From NCBI RefSeq assembly GCF_001273835.1, contig NZ_JHEI01000144.1:94470-158469 (forward strand): 64,000 nt of DNA, given 5' to 3'. The notes beneath the pieces were generated by a model. That model was not told where the DNA came from, made no database searches, and was given only the letters and a program-made list of their open reading frames with translations. Source of the stretch: Leucobacter celer subsp. astrifaciens. GTDB lineage: Bacteria > Actinomycetota > Actinomycetes > Actinomycetales > Microbacteriaceae. Both the position numbers and the translations under genes were made by a program. This document shows positions 25,830-34,980 of this stretch, in pieces. Every line of letters begins with the position of its first letter. Positions within the stretch are counted from its first letter, which is position 1.

Positions 25830-27200
25830 ATGCCGAACCCGAAGCCCCTCGTCTTCAGCGCGTTCAACATGTTGGCGCCCTCGCACCACGACCACGGCCA
25901 GTGGGCGAACCCGCGGAGCCGTCAACTGCAGTACACGGATCCGCGCTACTGGATCCACGTCGCGCAGACGCTCGAACGGGCGCGATTCGACCTGCTCTTC
26001 TTCGCCGATGTGCTCGCGCCCTACGAGACGGTCGACGGCACAGGTGATCTGGCGCTGTCGACCGGGTTGCAGGCGCCCGTCCTCGATGCGGCGAGCATCG
26101 TCTCGCTGCTCGCCGGGAGCACCGAGGAACTCTCGTTCGCGTTCACCCAGAACGTACTGCAGGAGCCCCCGTACTCCTTCGCGCGAAAGATCACCACCCT
26201 CGATCATCTGAGCGGCGGCCGCCTGGGGTGGAACGTGGTGACCGGCTCGATCGCCGGGACCGGCCGGAACCTCGGATACGGGGGCCTGCCCGCTCGGGAG
26301 GATCGCTATGCGCGCGCTGAGGAATACCTCGATGTGGTGTACCGCCTCTGGGAGCAGAGCTGGGATGAGGAAGCGGTGCTGCGCGACCGGAAGAGCGGCA
26401 GGTACGCCGACCCGTCGCTCATCCGTGCGATCGGACACACCGGGGAGTTCTTCGACGTGCCCGGTCGTCACGTTTCGGAACCGTCCCCGCAGCGCACACC
26501 GGTGATCTTCACGGCAGGCGCTTCCGACCGGTTCGCCGCGTTCGCCGGAACCCACGCCGAGGGTGTGTTCTCCTCGATCGAGGTCGGTGACCCGGCGCAG
26601 AACGTCGCGCGGATCCGCGCCGGTGCCGAGCGTGCGGGGCGGAACCCCGCCGATCTGAAGATCTTCACGAAGTTCGCCTTCGTGCTCGGCAGCACCGAGG
26701 CGGAGGCCCGCGCCCTCGACGACGAACTCGCGGAGTTCAGATCGCCCGAGTCGCTGCTGGTGAAGCTCGCCGAGAGCGCCGGTGCTGAGCTGGCGTGGAT
26801 CCCCTGGCGCGCGAAGCTCTCGCAACTCCTCGAACGGCACGGAGAGGAGCGTCTCGGCGGGCTGCGTGCTCGGCTCGAGCGCGCACCCGACCACGACTGG
26901 ACGTTCGAGGAGTATGTGCGCTGGACCGGTCGGCAGCATACGGTCGGCACGCCTGAGCAGATCGCAGATGCGATCGAGCGTTGGCGCGACGTCGGCGTCG
27001 ACGGACTCAACGTCCACTACCTCATCTCGCCCGGCTCCTGGGAGGACTTCGCCGACCACCTGTCCCCGGTGCTCACCGAGCGAGGACTGCTGCGCGGCGA
27101 GCACGAGGGTCAGGGCACGCTCCGCGAGCGCCTGTTCGGGCGCTCCAGACTCGATGAAGGCCACCCCGCCCGCGCTCGTCGGCTCGTCGGCTCATCCTGA
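25830..27200 (+). CDS. LLM-class flavin monooxygenase, NtaA/SnaA/DszA type (2)
   Basis: A 456-residue luciferase-like FMNH2-dependent monooxygenase. Features are the N-terminal HHDHGQWANP block near 19-28, TLDHLSGGRLGWNVVTGS near 124-141, YARAEEYLDVVYRLWEQSW near 160-178, and the C-terminal VGTPEQIADAIERW. ATG 25830 has AGGAG 8 nt upstream. It is the first gene of an operon with a complete peptide-type ABC importer, so its substrate is probably what that importer brings in, likely an organosulfur compound. Confidence 0.88.
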   Translation: MPNPKPLVFSAFNMLAPSHHDHGQWANPRSRQLQYTDPRYWIHVAQTLERARFDLLFFADVLAPYETVDGTGDLALSTGLQAPVLDAASIVSLLAGSTEELSFAFTQNVLQEPPYSFARKITTLDHLSGGRLGWNVVTGSIAGTGRNLGYGGLPAREDRYARAEEYLDVVYRLWEQSWDEEAVLRDRKSGRYADPSLIRAIGHTGEFFDVPGRHVSEPSPQRTPVIFTAGASDRFAAFAGTHAEGVFSSIEVGDPAQNVARIRAGAERAGRNPADLKIFTKFAFVLGSTEAEARALDDELAEFRSPESLLVKLAESAGAELAWIPWRAKLSQLLERHGEERLGGLRARLERAPDHDWTFEEYVRWTGRQHTVGTPEQIADAIERWRDVGVDGLNVHYLISPGSWEDFADHLSPVLTERGLLRGEHEGQGTLRERLFGRSRLDEGHPARARRLVGSS

Positions 27201-27238
27201 ACCACTCAACCATCGTCAAGATCAGAAAGTACGGAAAC

Positions 27239-28858
27239 ATGACATACACAGTCCGGAGCGCCGCGCTCCTCGTCGCGGCATCCGCGTCTCTCGTCGCTCT
27301 CGCCGCGTGCTCGAGCGGCGCGCCCGCGGAGTCGGGCTCGGATACGAACGGGGGAGGCGGCGTGCTGCGATTCGGCGACAAGGTCGTCGACTGCGCGGAC
27401 CCCCACCAGCGGGGCAACAACCCTTCGAGTTACCAGTTGAAGCCGGTGACGGACAGTCTGCTCGCGCAGGATCCGGAGACCGGCGAGTACCTCCCTTGGC
27501 TCGCGAGCGAGTACGCGGTGAACGACGACGCGACGGAGTTCCTGTTCACGATCAGAGAGGGCGTGACCTTCAGCGACGGCACCGACCTCACACCCGAGGC
27601 GGTCGCGACCAGTCTCAACGCCATTGCGGAGGAGCTCGGTGCGGCTGCCTCGCTGCCGATCGGATATCTCAATGATTACGAGACGGCAGCAGCGACCGAC
27701 GAGCACACGGTCACGGTCACCTTCTCCTCGCCAAACATCGCCTTCCTCCAGGGCACGGCGACCACGAATCTCGGGATCGTCTCCGAGGCCTCCGCCGCGC
27801 TGTCGGCCGAGGAGCGCTGCGCGCAGGGCGTCATCGGCACCGGCCCCTTCGTCATCGACAGCTTCACGCCCGGCGAATCGCTGGTCTACTCCAGCCGTGA
27901 GGATTACGCCTGGGGCAACCCGCTGGCCGAGAACCAGGGTGCTGCGTATCTCGCCGGCCTCGAGATCGTCAGCATCCAGGACACCGCGGTGCTCGCGGAC
28001 AGTCTGCTGAGCGGTCAGATCGACGCCTACTCGGTCGCACTCGCGCAGGATGTCGATCGCATCGAAGCCGGCGGCGGCAAGGTGTATACGACGACCAACG
28101 GCGGTTACCCGGTGACGCTGGTGCCGAACCTGCAGCATCCGGTGCTGGGCGACCCGGCTGTGCGCGACGCGCTGCAGATCGGTATCGACCGCGAGTCCGC
28201 AGTCGCCGGCGTGATCGGAGACTGGTTCGTACCCTCGACCTCGGCCCTCAGCCATGTGACGGTGGGGTATGAGGATCTGAGCGATCGGCTCGTCTACGAT
28301 TCCGAGGGCGCGGAGCGGATCCTCGAGGAGGCCGGCTGGATCGTCGGTACGGACGGGATCCGCGAGAAGGACGGTCAGCGGCTCTCCTTCGATATCACGG
28401 GCGAGTTCAGCTGGAACAGCAGCCCGGACATCGCGGCGGTGCTCAAGGAGCAGCTCGCCGAGATCGGCGTCGAGGTGACGATCAACCTGCTTCCCACGGG
28501 GCAGCAGCAGGCGGTCTACGACGCCGGTGAGCAGGGTGTCCGCTGGGCCAACGGCTACACGCCGGAGCCCGACACGCTCCGCGCGGTGCTCGGATTCGCA
28601 GACGGGAACTGGAACCACCGCACGGAGTCCTCCGAGATCGACGAGCTTCTCGACCGGCAGGTGCAGCTTGCGGATGTCGCCGAGCGCAACGAGGTGCTGG
28701 CCGAGATCCAGGCCGAGATCATCGATGAGGGCTACCTGATCCCGATCTACGACTGGGCGCAGTCCTTCGTCGTGTCGAGCAAGGTGGGCGGGAGCATCCA
28801 GCTGCCCTTCCTCTCCGGCCCCGGACCTCTGTACACCGACATCACCCTCGAGAACTAG
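27239..28858 (+). CDS. ABC importer solute-binding lipoprotein (SBP family 5), sulfur block
   Basis: A 539-residue extracytoplasmic lipoprotein. The signal peptide ends in LVALAAC with the lipidated Cys at 24. Family-5 signatures are FLFTIREGVTFSDGTDLTPE around 100-119 and IGTGPFVIDSF near 199-209. It lies 38 bp after the monooxygenase and 9 bp before the first permease. Family members bind peptides, nickel or small organic molecules; the adjoining monooxygenase suggests an organosulfur ligand. Confidence 0.9.
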   Translation: MTYTVRSAALLVAASASLVALAACSSGAPAESGSDTNGGGGVLRFGDKVVDCADPHQRGNNPSSYQLKPVTDSLLAQDPETGEYLPWLASEYAVNDDATEFLFTIREGVTFSDGTDLTPEAVATSLNAIAEELGAAASLPIGYLNDYETAAATDEHTVTVTFSSPNIAFLQGTATTNLGIVSEASAALSAEERCAQGVIGTGPFVIDSFTPGESLVYSSREDYAWGNPLAENQGAAYLAGLEIVSIQDTAVLADSLLSGQIDAYSVALAQDVDRIEAGGGKVYTTTNGGYPVTLVPNLQHPVLGDPAVRDALQIGIDRESAVAGVIGDWFVPSTSALSHVTVGYEDLSDRLVYDSEGAERILEEAGWIVGTDGIREKDGQRLSFDITGEFSWNSSPDIAAVLKEQLAEIGVEVTINLLPTGQQQAVYDAGEQGVRWANGYTPEPDTLRAVLGFADGNWNHRTESSEIDELLDRQVQLADVAERNEVLAEIQAEIIDEGYLIPIYDWAQSFVVSSKVGGSIQLPFLSGPGPLYTDITLEN

Positions 28859-28867
28859 GCCGCCAAG

Positions 28868-29812
28868 ATGCACGAGCCCGCGAAACGGCTGCTGCTGCGC
28901 CTCGCGCAGGGAGTCCTCGTCGTGTGGGGCGCGTTCACGGTCTCGTTCATCGTGCTCTACCTCATTCCCGGGGACAGCGTGAGCGTCCTGCTCGGCGGAG
29001 ACGGAGGTACCTACGTGGACCCCGCCGAGCAGGAGGCCTTGCGCGCTTCGCTGGGGCTGGACCGTCCGTTCCTGCTGCAGTACTTCGACGTGCTGCAGCA
29101 GTATCTCCGTCTCGACCTCGGCGAATCGGTGCGCTACGGCGCGCCAGTCACCCAGCTCTTGGCCGAGGCCATCCCCTCCACGATCGCACTGACGCTCGCG
29201 GCCATGGCGCTCGCGATCGTGTTCGGGATCGCATTCGCCGTCCTCGTCACCTTCCGGCCGCGATCGGGGGCCGCACGGCTCTTCCGGATCCTCCCTGCCT
29301 TCGGCACCGCCGTGCCGACCTTCTGGATCGCGTTGATCCTGCTGCAGCTCTTCTCCTTCAGGTGGAGCCTCTTCCCCGTCGCGGGCGATGACGGGTGGCG
29401 CTCGCTCGTGCTGCCGGCGGTGACGATCGCGGTGCCGTACGCCTCTCTCATCGCTCAGGTCACGATCGACGGCATCGCGAGGTCCCGAGGCGAACTGTAC
29501 GTCGAGACCGCTGTGGCGAAGGGCGTGTCGAGCGCCCGGGTCCACCTCCGGCATGTGCTCCCCAGTTCGCTCCTGCCGACCATCAGCGTCATCGGAGTGA
29601 ACTTCGGCACGCTGCTCGCAGGGGCCGTCGTCTCCGAGACGATCTTCTCGAGGCAGGGGATCGGCGCGCTCATGCAATCGTCGGTCCTGCAGCGCGACCT
29701 GCCGCTCGTGCAGGCGATCATCGTCGTCACGGCGGTCGCCTTCGTGCTGGTGAACCTCGTCACCGACTCCGTCTACCCGATCGTCGACCCGAGAGTGAGG
29801 GCATCGCGATGA
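28868..29812 (+). CDS. ABC importer permease, DppB type, sulfur block
   Basis: A 314-residue inner-membrane permease with about six membrane segments. The first segment follows RLLLRLAQGVLVVWGAFTVS. The external loop contains EQEALRASLGLDRPFLLQY, and the ATPase-coupling loop contains YVETAVAKGVSSARVHLRHV near 210-229. It overlaps the next permease by 4 bp. Confidence 0.9.
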   Translation: MHEPAKRLLLRLAQGVLVVWGAFTVSFIVLYLIPGDSVSVLLGGDGGTYVDPAEQEALRASLGLDRPFLLQYFDVLQQYLRLDLGESVRYGAPVTQLLAEAIPSTIALTLAAMALAIVFGIAFAVLVTFRPRSGAARLFRILPAFGTAVPTFWIALILLQLFSFRWSLFPVAGDDGWRSLVLPAVTIAVPYASLIAQVTIDGIARSRGELYVETAVAKGVSSARVHLRHVLPSSLLPTISVIGVNFGTLLAGAVVSETIFSRQGIGALMQSSVLQRDLPLVQAIIVVTAVAFVLVNLVTDSVYPIVDPRVRASR

Positions 29813-30726
29813 CCGCAGTGATCGAAGAGGCGCGCAGCGGCGCAGACGTCGACCGTCCCCCTGCAACACCCGCGCCCGGTGAGCCGGGGCATCCACCTGC
29901 CCGAACGGGCCGTCGCCGTCGTCGGAGGCGCGGTATCGGTCTCGTGGTGCCGCTGGCGGTGCTCGCCATCGCCGTGCTCGCCGCGCTCATGCCCGAGTGG
30001 TTCACGACGAAGTCGCCCTACGAGCTGTTCTCGGATCACAAGCTGCAGGGACCTTCGTCCGAGCACCCGTTCGGCACCGACAACCTCGGTCGCGACGTGT
30101 ACACCCGTGTGATCTACGGTGCGCGCATCTCGCTCGTGGCCAGCCTGTTCGCACTCGGGATCTCCTGCATCGGCGGGAGCGTGCTGGGGCTCGCTGCCGG
30201 TTCCATCGGCGGGCGCGCAGACGCCGTCATCATGCGGGTGACCGATCTTCTCATGTCGGTGCCGAGCCTCATGATGTCCCTGGCGATCGTCGCCGCGCTC
30301 GGGTTCGGCACGCAGAACGTCGCGCTCGCCGTCGGTCTGGCCGGGATCGCGCCATTCGCCCGACTGATGCGCTCGAGTGTGATCGTGACCGCGCAGGCCC
30401 CCTTCGTCGAGGCGGGACGCCTTGCGGGCAGAGGTCCATTCTCGAACCTCATCCACCATGTGCTGCCGAACGCATTCTCCCCGGTCGCGGCCTATGCCGC
30501 GCTCGAGTTCGGTGCGAGCATCATCGCGATCTCCTCGCTGAGCTTTCTCGGCTTGGGGGTCATCCCGCCCGAGCCCGAGTGGGGAGCGCTCATGGCCGAG
30601 GGACGAGGGTTCCTCAGCACGGCATGGTGGATGACCACCTTCCCCGGGATCGCCGTGACCGCTGTCGTGGTGGCGGCGAACGGGATCTACCTGCACTTTC
30701 AACGTTTGACGAAGGAGGGAACGTGA
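29809..30726 (+). CDS. ABC importer permease, DppC type, sulfur block
   Basis: A 305-residue membrane permease. A charged N-terminal stretch (TGRRRRRRRGI near 33-43) precedes the first membrane segment. The HPFGTDNLGRDVYTRVIYG motif lies near 86-104, and the LSFLGLGVIPPEPEWGALM motif near 246-264. ATG 29809 overlaps the previous stop. The next gene's GTG overlaps its stop. Confidence 0.9.
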   Translation: MTAVIEEARSGADVDRPPATPAPGEPGHPPARTGRRRRRRRGIGLVVPLAVLAIAVLAALMPEWFTTKSPYELFSDHKLQGPSSEHPFGTDNLGRDVYTRVIYGARISLVASLFALGISCIGGSVLGLAAGSIGGRADAVIMRVTDLLMSVPSLMMSLAIVAALGFGTQNVALAVGLAGIAPFARLMRSSVIVTAQAPFVEAGRLAGRGPFSNLIHHVLPNAFSPVAAYAALEFGASIIAISSLSFLGLGVIPPEPEWGALMAEGRGFLSTAWWMTTFPGIAVTAVVVAANGIYLHFQRLTKEGT

Positions 30727-32366
30727 CCCCCGTTCCGCCCACCCCGCGATCCGTACTCGCGATCGACCGTCTGTCCGTGGACTACCGTCTTCCGACGGGA
30801 TCCGAGAATCGCGCCGTCGCGGAGGCCTCTCTGACCGTGGGCTCAGGGGAGTTCGTCGCGCTCGTCGGGGAATCGGGATCGGGCAAGAGCACGCTCGCAA
30901 AGGCCGTGGTGGGGCAATTGCCCGCGAGTGCGAGGATCGCGGCCGGGAGCAGCATCTCCATCGGTGCGCAGGAGATCGTCGGGGCCCCGGAGCGCACGCT
31001 GCGCGCGCTCCGAGGAGCTGCGATCGGTTTCGTTCCGCAGGATCCCCGGCGGGGGCTGCACCCCCTGCAGCGGATCGGTGCGCAGATCGTGGAGGCGCTG
31101 CGCGCGCACCGGCCGCTGAGTCGTGCCGCTGCCCGCGTGCGAGCCGAGCAACTGCTCGAACAGGTCGGGATCTCCGAACCCCGGCGGCGCGCGAATCAGT
31201 ACCCCCACGAGTTCTCAGGCGGAATGCTGCAGCGCGTCCTGATCGCGATAGCGGTTGCCGGGGAACCGAGACTCATCGTCGCCGATGAGCCGACAAGCGC
31301 GCTCGATGCGACGGTGCAGCGGCAGATCCTCGACCTGCTCCGCTCGCTGTCGTCCGGGCAGGATCGCGGCCTCCTGCTCATCACGCACGATCTCTCCGTG
31401 GCGTCCCGGTACTCCGACACGTCGTACGTGATGCGGCACGGCCGCATCATCGAGAACGGTGCTACGTCCACGGTGTTCGAGTACCCGCGGGAGGAGTACA
31501 CGCGGGCGCTGATCCGGGCCTCGCCCCGGATCCGCCGGGCCGAGCCGGTCCCCGCACGGCACGTCGAGGTTCCGAACGAGTCCGTACTGCTGCGCGCGGA
31601 GGCCATCAGCCGACGGGTGCCGGCGCGTGCGGAGGGATCGTGGAGACGTACGGAGACGACCCTCGTCGAAGACGTGTCGTTCGCGCTTCGCCGAGGCTCG
31701 ACGCTCGCCCTGGTCGGCGAGTCCGGTGCGGGCAAGACGACCGTCGGTCGATTGGCGCTCGACCTGGATCCGCTCAGCGACGGAGAGATCGTCTTCGCGG
31801 GCGATCGCCTCAGCGCTCAGGACCGGGAGGCGCGGCGCGAGTTCCGCAGGCGCACACAGCTGATCCCTCAGAGCGCCGCGGTCACATTCGATCCGAGGTA
31901 CACGGTCGCCGAGGTGATCGGCGAACCCATCCGGGCGAACGGAGGCTCGGCCGCTGCAGCGGCCGGGAGGGTGAGCCTCCTCCTCGAGGAAGTCGGTCTG
32001 CCCGCGGCGTTCGCCGACCGCAGTCCGTTGGAGCTGTCGGGCGGGCAGCAGCAGCGCGTAGCGATCGCGCGCGCGCTGAGTCTCGAGCCGCACCTGCTCG
32101 TGTGCGACGAACCGACCAGTGCGCTCGATGTAACGGTGCAGGCGACGATCGTCTCGCTGCTGCGCCGGCTGCAGCGGGAGCACGACATCGGAATGCTGTT
32201 CATCTCGCACGATCTCGCGCTCGTCAGCGAGATCGCGGATGAGGTCGTGGTGCTGCAGCACGGTCGCGTCGTGGAGTCGGGGAGCACGGCCGCGGTCCTG
32301 CAGCAGCCGCTCGCCGAGTACACCCGTGAGCTGGTCGCCGCAGCGCAGCCGGCACCGGCGCCCTGA
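30723..32366 (+). CDS. twin-domain ABC importer ATPase (DppD-DppF fusion), sulfur block
   Basis: A 547-residue protein with two complete ATPase domains. Domain 1 has Walker [10 protein letters not shown] near 49, signature FSGGMLQRVLIAIA and Walker [13 protein letters not shown]. Domain 2 has Walker A GESGAGKTT near 332, signature LSGGQQQRVAIARA and Walker B LLVCDEPTSALD. It replaces the separate OppD and OppF of the importer at 4422-9631. GTG start with GAAGGAGG upstream and a 4-bp overlap with the permease. It is the last gene of the operon. Confidence 0.92.
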   Translation: MTPVPPTPRSVLAIDRLSVDYRLPTGSENRAVAEASLTVGSGEFVALVGESGSGKSTLAKAVVGQLPASARIAAGSSISIGAQEIVGAPERTLRALRGAAIGFVPQDPRRGLHPLQRIGAQIVEALRAHRPLSRAAARVRAEQLLEQVGISEPRRRANQYPHEFSGGMLQRVLIAIAVAGEPRLIVADEPTSALDATVQRQILDLLRSLSSGQDRGLLLITHDLSVASRYSDTSYVMRHGRIIENGATSTVFEYPREEYTRALIRASPRIRRAEPVPARHVEVPNESVLLRAEAISRRVPARAEGSWRRTETTLVEDVSFALRRGSTLALVGESGAGKTTVGRLALDLDPLSDGEIVFAGDRLSAQDREARREFRRRTQLIPQSAAVTFDPRYTVAEVIGEPIRANGGSAAAAAGRVSLLLEEVGLPAAFADRSPLELSGGQQQRVAIARALSLEPHLLVCDEPTSALDVTVQATIVSLLRRLQREHDIGMLFISHDLALVSEIADEVVVLQHGRVVESGSTAAVLQQPLAEYTRELVAAAQPAPAP

Positions 32367-32415
32367 TCGCCGGCGCGCTCGCAGCGGGTGCGGGTGCCGG
32401 GACAGAACCCGTGAC

Positions 32416-33288
32416 TCAGGGATCGATACCGGTGGCGACCGGCAGCTCCTCGTGATTCGACCATTGCGACCAGGAGCCCGGGAAGAGTGCGCCCTCGAAG
32501 CCCGCAAGCGCGAGCCCGACGAGATTGTGCGCGGCGGTCACGCCCGAACCGCAGTAGACGCCGACGGACCGGGTGCGATCGACGCCGAGTTCCGCGAAAC
32601 GGTCCCGCAGCTCGTCGACGGGGCGGAACCGGCCCGAGTCATCGAGATTTTCGCCGGTGGGGGCGTTCAGGGCACCGGGGATGTGCCCCGCGCGAGGGTC
32701 GACGGGTTCTTCGAGCCCCTGGTACCGTTCCGGCGCCCGCGCATCGAGGAGTGCGCCCCCCGCGGCCACGAAGCTCGTCACCTGGTCGAGGTCGATGACC
32801 GGAAGATGCCCTGAGCCGAGCGTCACGTCGCCCGTCACGACCTCCGGAACTCCGGTCTCGACCGGGAACCCGGCCGAGACCCACGCAGGCAGCGCTCCGT
32901 CGAGCAGGCGCACGCGAGCGAACCCGGCGTTCCGCAGCACCCACCACACGCGTGCCGACGCGTAGTTGCCTCCTCCGTCGTAGGCCACCACCTGGTCCTG
33001 CTCGCGAATACCCCAGGACCGTGCTGCTCGCTGGAGATGATCGGGATCCGGAAGGGGGTGTCGGCCGTCGCGCGGGGACTTGTGCTCGGCGAGTTCGGTA
33101 TCGAGGTCGACGTACACGGCTCCGGGGATGTGCGTCTCGGCGAAGGCCGCCCGGCCGTCAGGCTGCGGGAGCGTCCAGCGCACGTCGAGCAGGCGCGTGC
33201 GGGGCGCATCGGCGGGCAGATCGCGTTCGGCGCGCAACTGCGCTGCGAGGTCCTGTGCGGTGATGAGAATCGAATCACGGTTCGTCAT
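32416..33288 (-). CDS. two-domain rhodanese sulfurtransferase (thiosulfate/mercaptopyruvate type) 1
   Basis: A 290-residue sulfurtransferase of two rhodanese domains. The inactive N-terminal domain has HIPGAVYVDLDTELAEH near 54-70. The C-terminal domain carries the canonical active loop VYCGSGVTAAHN (Cys near 247). It would move sulfane sulfur to cyanide or other thiophiles, or act on 3-mercaptopyruvate. ATG 33288 lies 7 nt after a TATAGT box (leaderless). It is divergent from the flavin oxidase gene and converges with the importer operon. This is the only one of the three rhodaneses here with the textbook CGSGVTA loop. Confidence 0.92.
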   Translation of the reverse strand: MTNRDSILITAQDLAAQLRAERDLPADAPRTRLLDVRWTLPQPDGRAAFAETHIPGAVYVDLDTELAEHKSPRDGRHPLPDPDHLQRAARSWGIREQDQVVAYDGGGNYASARVWWVLRNAGFARVRLLDGALPAWVSAGFPVETGVPEVVTGDVTLGSGHLPVIDLDQVTSFVAAGGALLDARAPERYQGLEEPVDPRAGHIPGALNAPTGENLDDSGRFRPVDELRDRFAELGVDRTRSVGVYCGSGVTAAHNLVGLALAGFEGALFPGSWSQWSNHEELPVATGIDP

Positions 33289-33295
33289 GATTCGG

Positions 33296-33301
33296 ACTAT
33301 A
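33296..33301 (-). promoter_or_regulatory. -10 box giving a leaderless rhodanese transcript
   Basis: TATAGT on the minus strand ends 7 nt before the ATG at 33288; CTGCAT 17 bp further upstream is a weak -35. Confidence 0.5.
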
Positions 33302-33382
33302 TCCCCCGCCGGTTCGGAATGCAGGCGCCGGTGCGTTGATGACGGCGCGTGACCGTCTTCCGGCAGGCGATATGGGGCGAGG

Positions 33383-33428
33383 ATCGGCGTGATCATTGGC
33401 CATCGCCGATTGATACCGATCGGCGATG
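33383..33428. promoter_or_regulatory. operator-like inverted repeats between rhodanese and oxidase genes
   Basis: CATCGCCGAT (33401-33410) and ATCGGCGATG (33419-33428) form a perfect inverted repeat with an 8-nt spacer. A further ATCGGCG at 33383-33389 adds a third half-site. The repeat lies just upstream of the -35 box at 33450, a usual place for an activator. Confidence 0.5.
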
Positions 33429-33449
33429 GATGCCCATCGAGGGAACTTC

Positions 33450-33479
33450 TTGGACATCCGGGAGAAGCGATCCTAGTGT
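33450..33479 (+). promoter_or_regulatory. predicted promoter of the flavin oxidase operon
   Basis: TTGGAC (33450-33455) and TAGTGT (33474-33479) are 18 bp apart, about 77 bp before the ATG at 33556. Confidence 0.45.
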
Positions 33480-33555
33480 CGGAGATCGGATCGCTCGATG
33501 CGTGTCCGAGCAGATCAGGCGCTCCGCCCGCGAGCGCTGAAGAGAGGCCGTAGAG

Positions 33556-34980
33556 ATGGCGCAGCCCGAGAAAGGTCGGCACGGGAGTGCGGCGACGTCG
33601 CAAGGGACTGGAGCCGAGACTGCTCTCCTCGCAGCACTCGGAGAATCCGCGGACCTCGAGATCGACCTGCCGACGGCGGGTCCGATTCGCGACCGGTCGT
33701 CCTCATCCGTCGACGGATCGCCGGTTGCGGTGATCCGCGCGCTGCACCGAGACGGCGTCGCGCACGCGCTCCGCACGGCATCCGCTTTCGGGGTGCCCGT
33801 CGCGACGCGGGGGGCGGGGAGCGGACTCGCCGGTGGATCTGCAGCGGGGAGCGGGTGGATCGTGCTCGATGTGTCGCGGCTCGATCGCATCGTGGAGATC
33901 GACGCCGTCGATCAGATCGCGGTCGTCGAGCCTGGGGTGTCCGCGGCAGAGCTCGACTCCGCTGCTGCCGCCCACGGATTGCAGTACGCTCCCGATCCCG
34001 CGAGCGTCGAGATCTCGTCGATCGGCGGCAACATCGCGACGAACGCCGGCGGCTTCCACGCGGTTAAATACGGCGTGACCCGCGACGCGATCCGTGCGCT
34101 CACGGTCGTGACCGGGGACGGTCGCACACTGCGCACCGGAGCGTCGACGGCGAAGGGTGTGGTCGGGTTCGACCTCGTATCGTTGATCACGGGTTCGGAG
34201 GGTACACTCGCCGTCGTCGTGGAAGCGACGGTGGCGCTGCAGCCGATCCCACGCGATACCGTGACGCTCGCGGCCTACTTCCCCTCGATCAATGCTGCTG
34301 CCGAGGCGGCGGTCGCGCTGCTCGGTTCGGATGTGACTCCGAGTCTCTGCGAGATCCTCGACGCTGCCACGCTTCGCGCCATCGACGCGGCAACGGGAAC
34401 CGATTACAGCCGGCGCGGCAACGCGTTCCTGCTCGTGCAGGTGGACGGCTGGGGGTCGCAGGCCGAGGCCGCGCGTATCGCAGAGCTCCTCGATCCCTTC
34501 GCCTCCGAGATCCACCGGACCGCCGACCCCGCGGAAGCCGACCTGCTGATCCGCACCCGACGCCTCGCGCTGCCATCGATCGAGCGCCTCGGCAGGCTGC
34601 TCATCGAGGACATCGCGGTTCCGGTCAGCCGACTCGCCCGCGTCGTCGAGCGCATCGAGGAGATCGAGGCGCGCACCGGCACCCGCATCTTCACGATGGG
34701 CCACGCGGGTGACGGCAACCTCCACCCCATCATCCTCGTGCCGGACGACGACGACCCCGAACACCGCGCCCATCTTGCGGCGTCCGCGCAGGTCGCCGCC
34801 GACGAAGTCTTCGCCCTCGCGCTCGAGTTCGGAGGGACCGTGAGCGCGGAGCACGGCGTCGGCAGCGTGAAGCGAGCCTGGAGTCGGAAGGAACTCGGCG
34901 CTGTGGCAGTCGAGCTCCACGAGGGCATCAAGCGCGTATTCGATCCCGCTGGGATCCTGAACCCGGGAAGGGGATTCTGA
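33556..34980 (+). CDS. FAD-binding oxidase/dehydrogenase, GlcD/D-lactate dehydrogenase type
   Basis: A 474-residue flavoprotein of the vanillyl-alcohol-oxidase superfamily. The FAD-binding PP-loop is VATRGAGSGLAGGSAAGSG near 84-102, followed by EPGVSAAEL and SIGGNIATNAGGFHAVKYGV near 156-175. The C-terminal catalytic domain has the metal/substrate His motifs FTMGHAGDGNLHP near 380-392 and VSAEHGVGSVKR near 430-441. These proteins oxidise 2-hydroxy acids such as glycolate, D-lactate or D-2-hydroxyglutarate. It overlaps the DUF1684 gene (TGATG), and may oxidise a hydroxy acid left after desulfurization. Confidence 0.9.
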   Translation: MAQPEKGRHGSAATSQGTGAETALLAALGESADLEIDLPTAGPIRDRSSSSVDGSPVAVIRALHRDGVAHALRTASAFGVPVATRGAGSGLAGGSAAGSGWIVLDVSRLDRIVEIDAVDQIAVVEPGVSAAELDSAAAAHGLQYAPDPASVEISSIGGNIATNAGGFHAVKYGVTRDAIRALTVVTGDGRTLRTGASTAKGVVGFDLVSLITGSEGTLAVVVEATVALQPIPRDTVTLAAYFPSINAAAEAAVALLGSDVTPSLCEILDAATLRAIDAATGTDYSRRGNAFLLVQVDGWGSQAEAARIAELLDPFASEIHRTADPAEADLLIRTRRLALPSIERLGRLLIEDIAVPVSRLARVVERIEEIEARTGTRIFTMGHAGDGNLHPIILVPDDDDPEHRAHLAASAQVAADEVFALALEFGGTVSAEHGVGSVKRAWSRKELGAVAVELHEGIKRVFDPAGILNPGRGF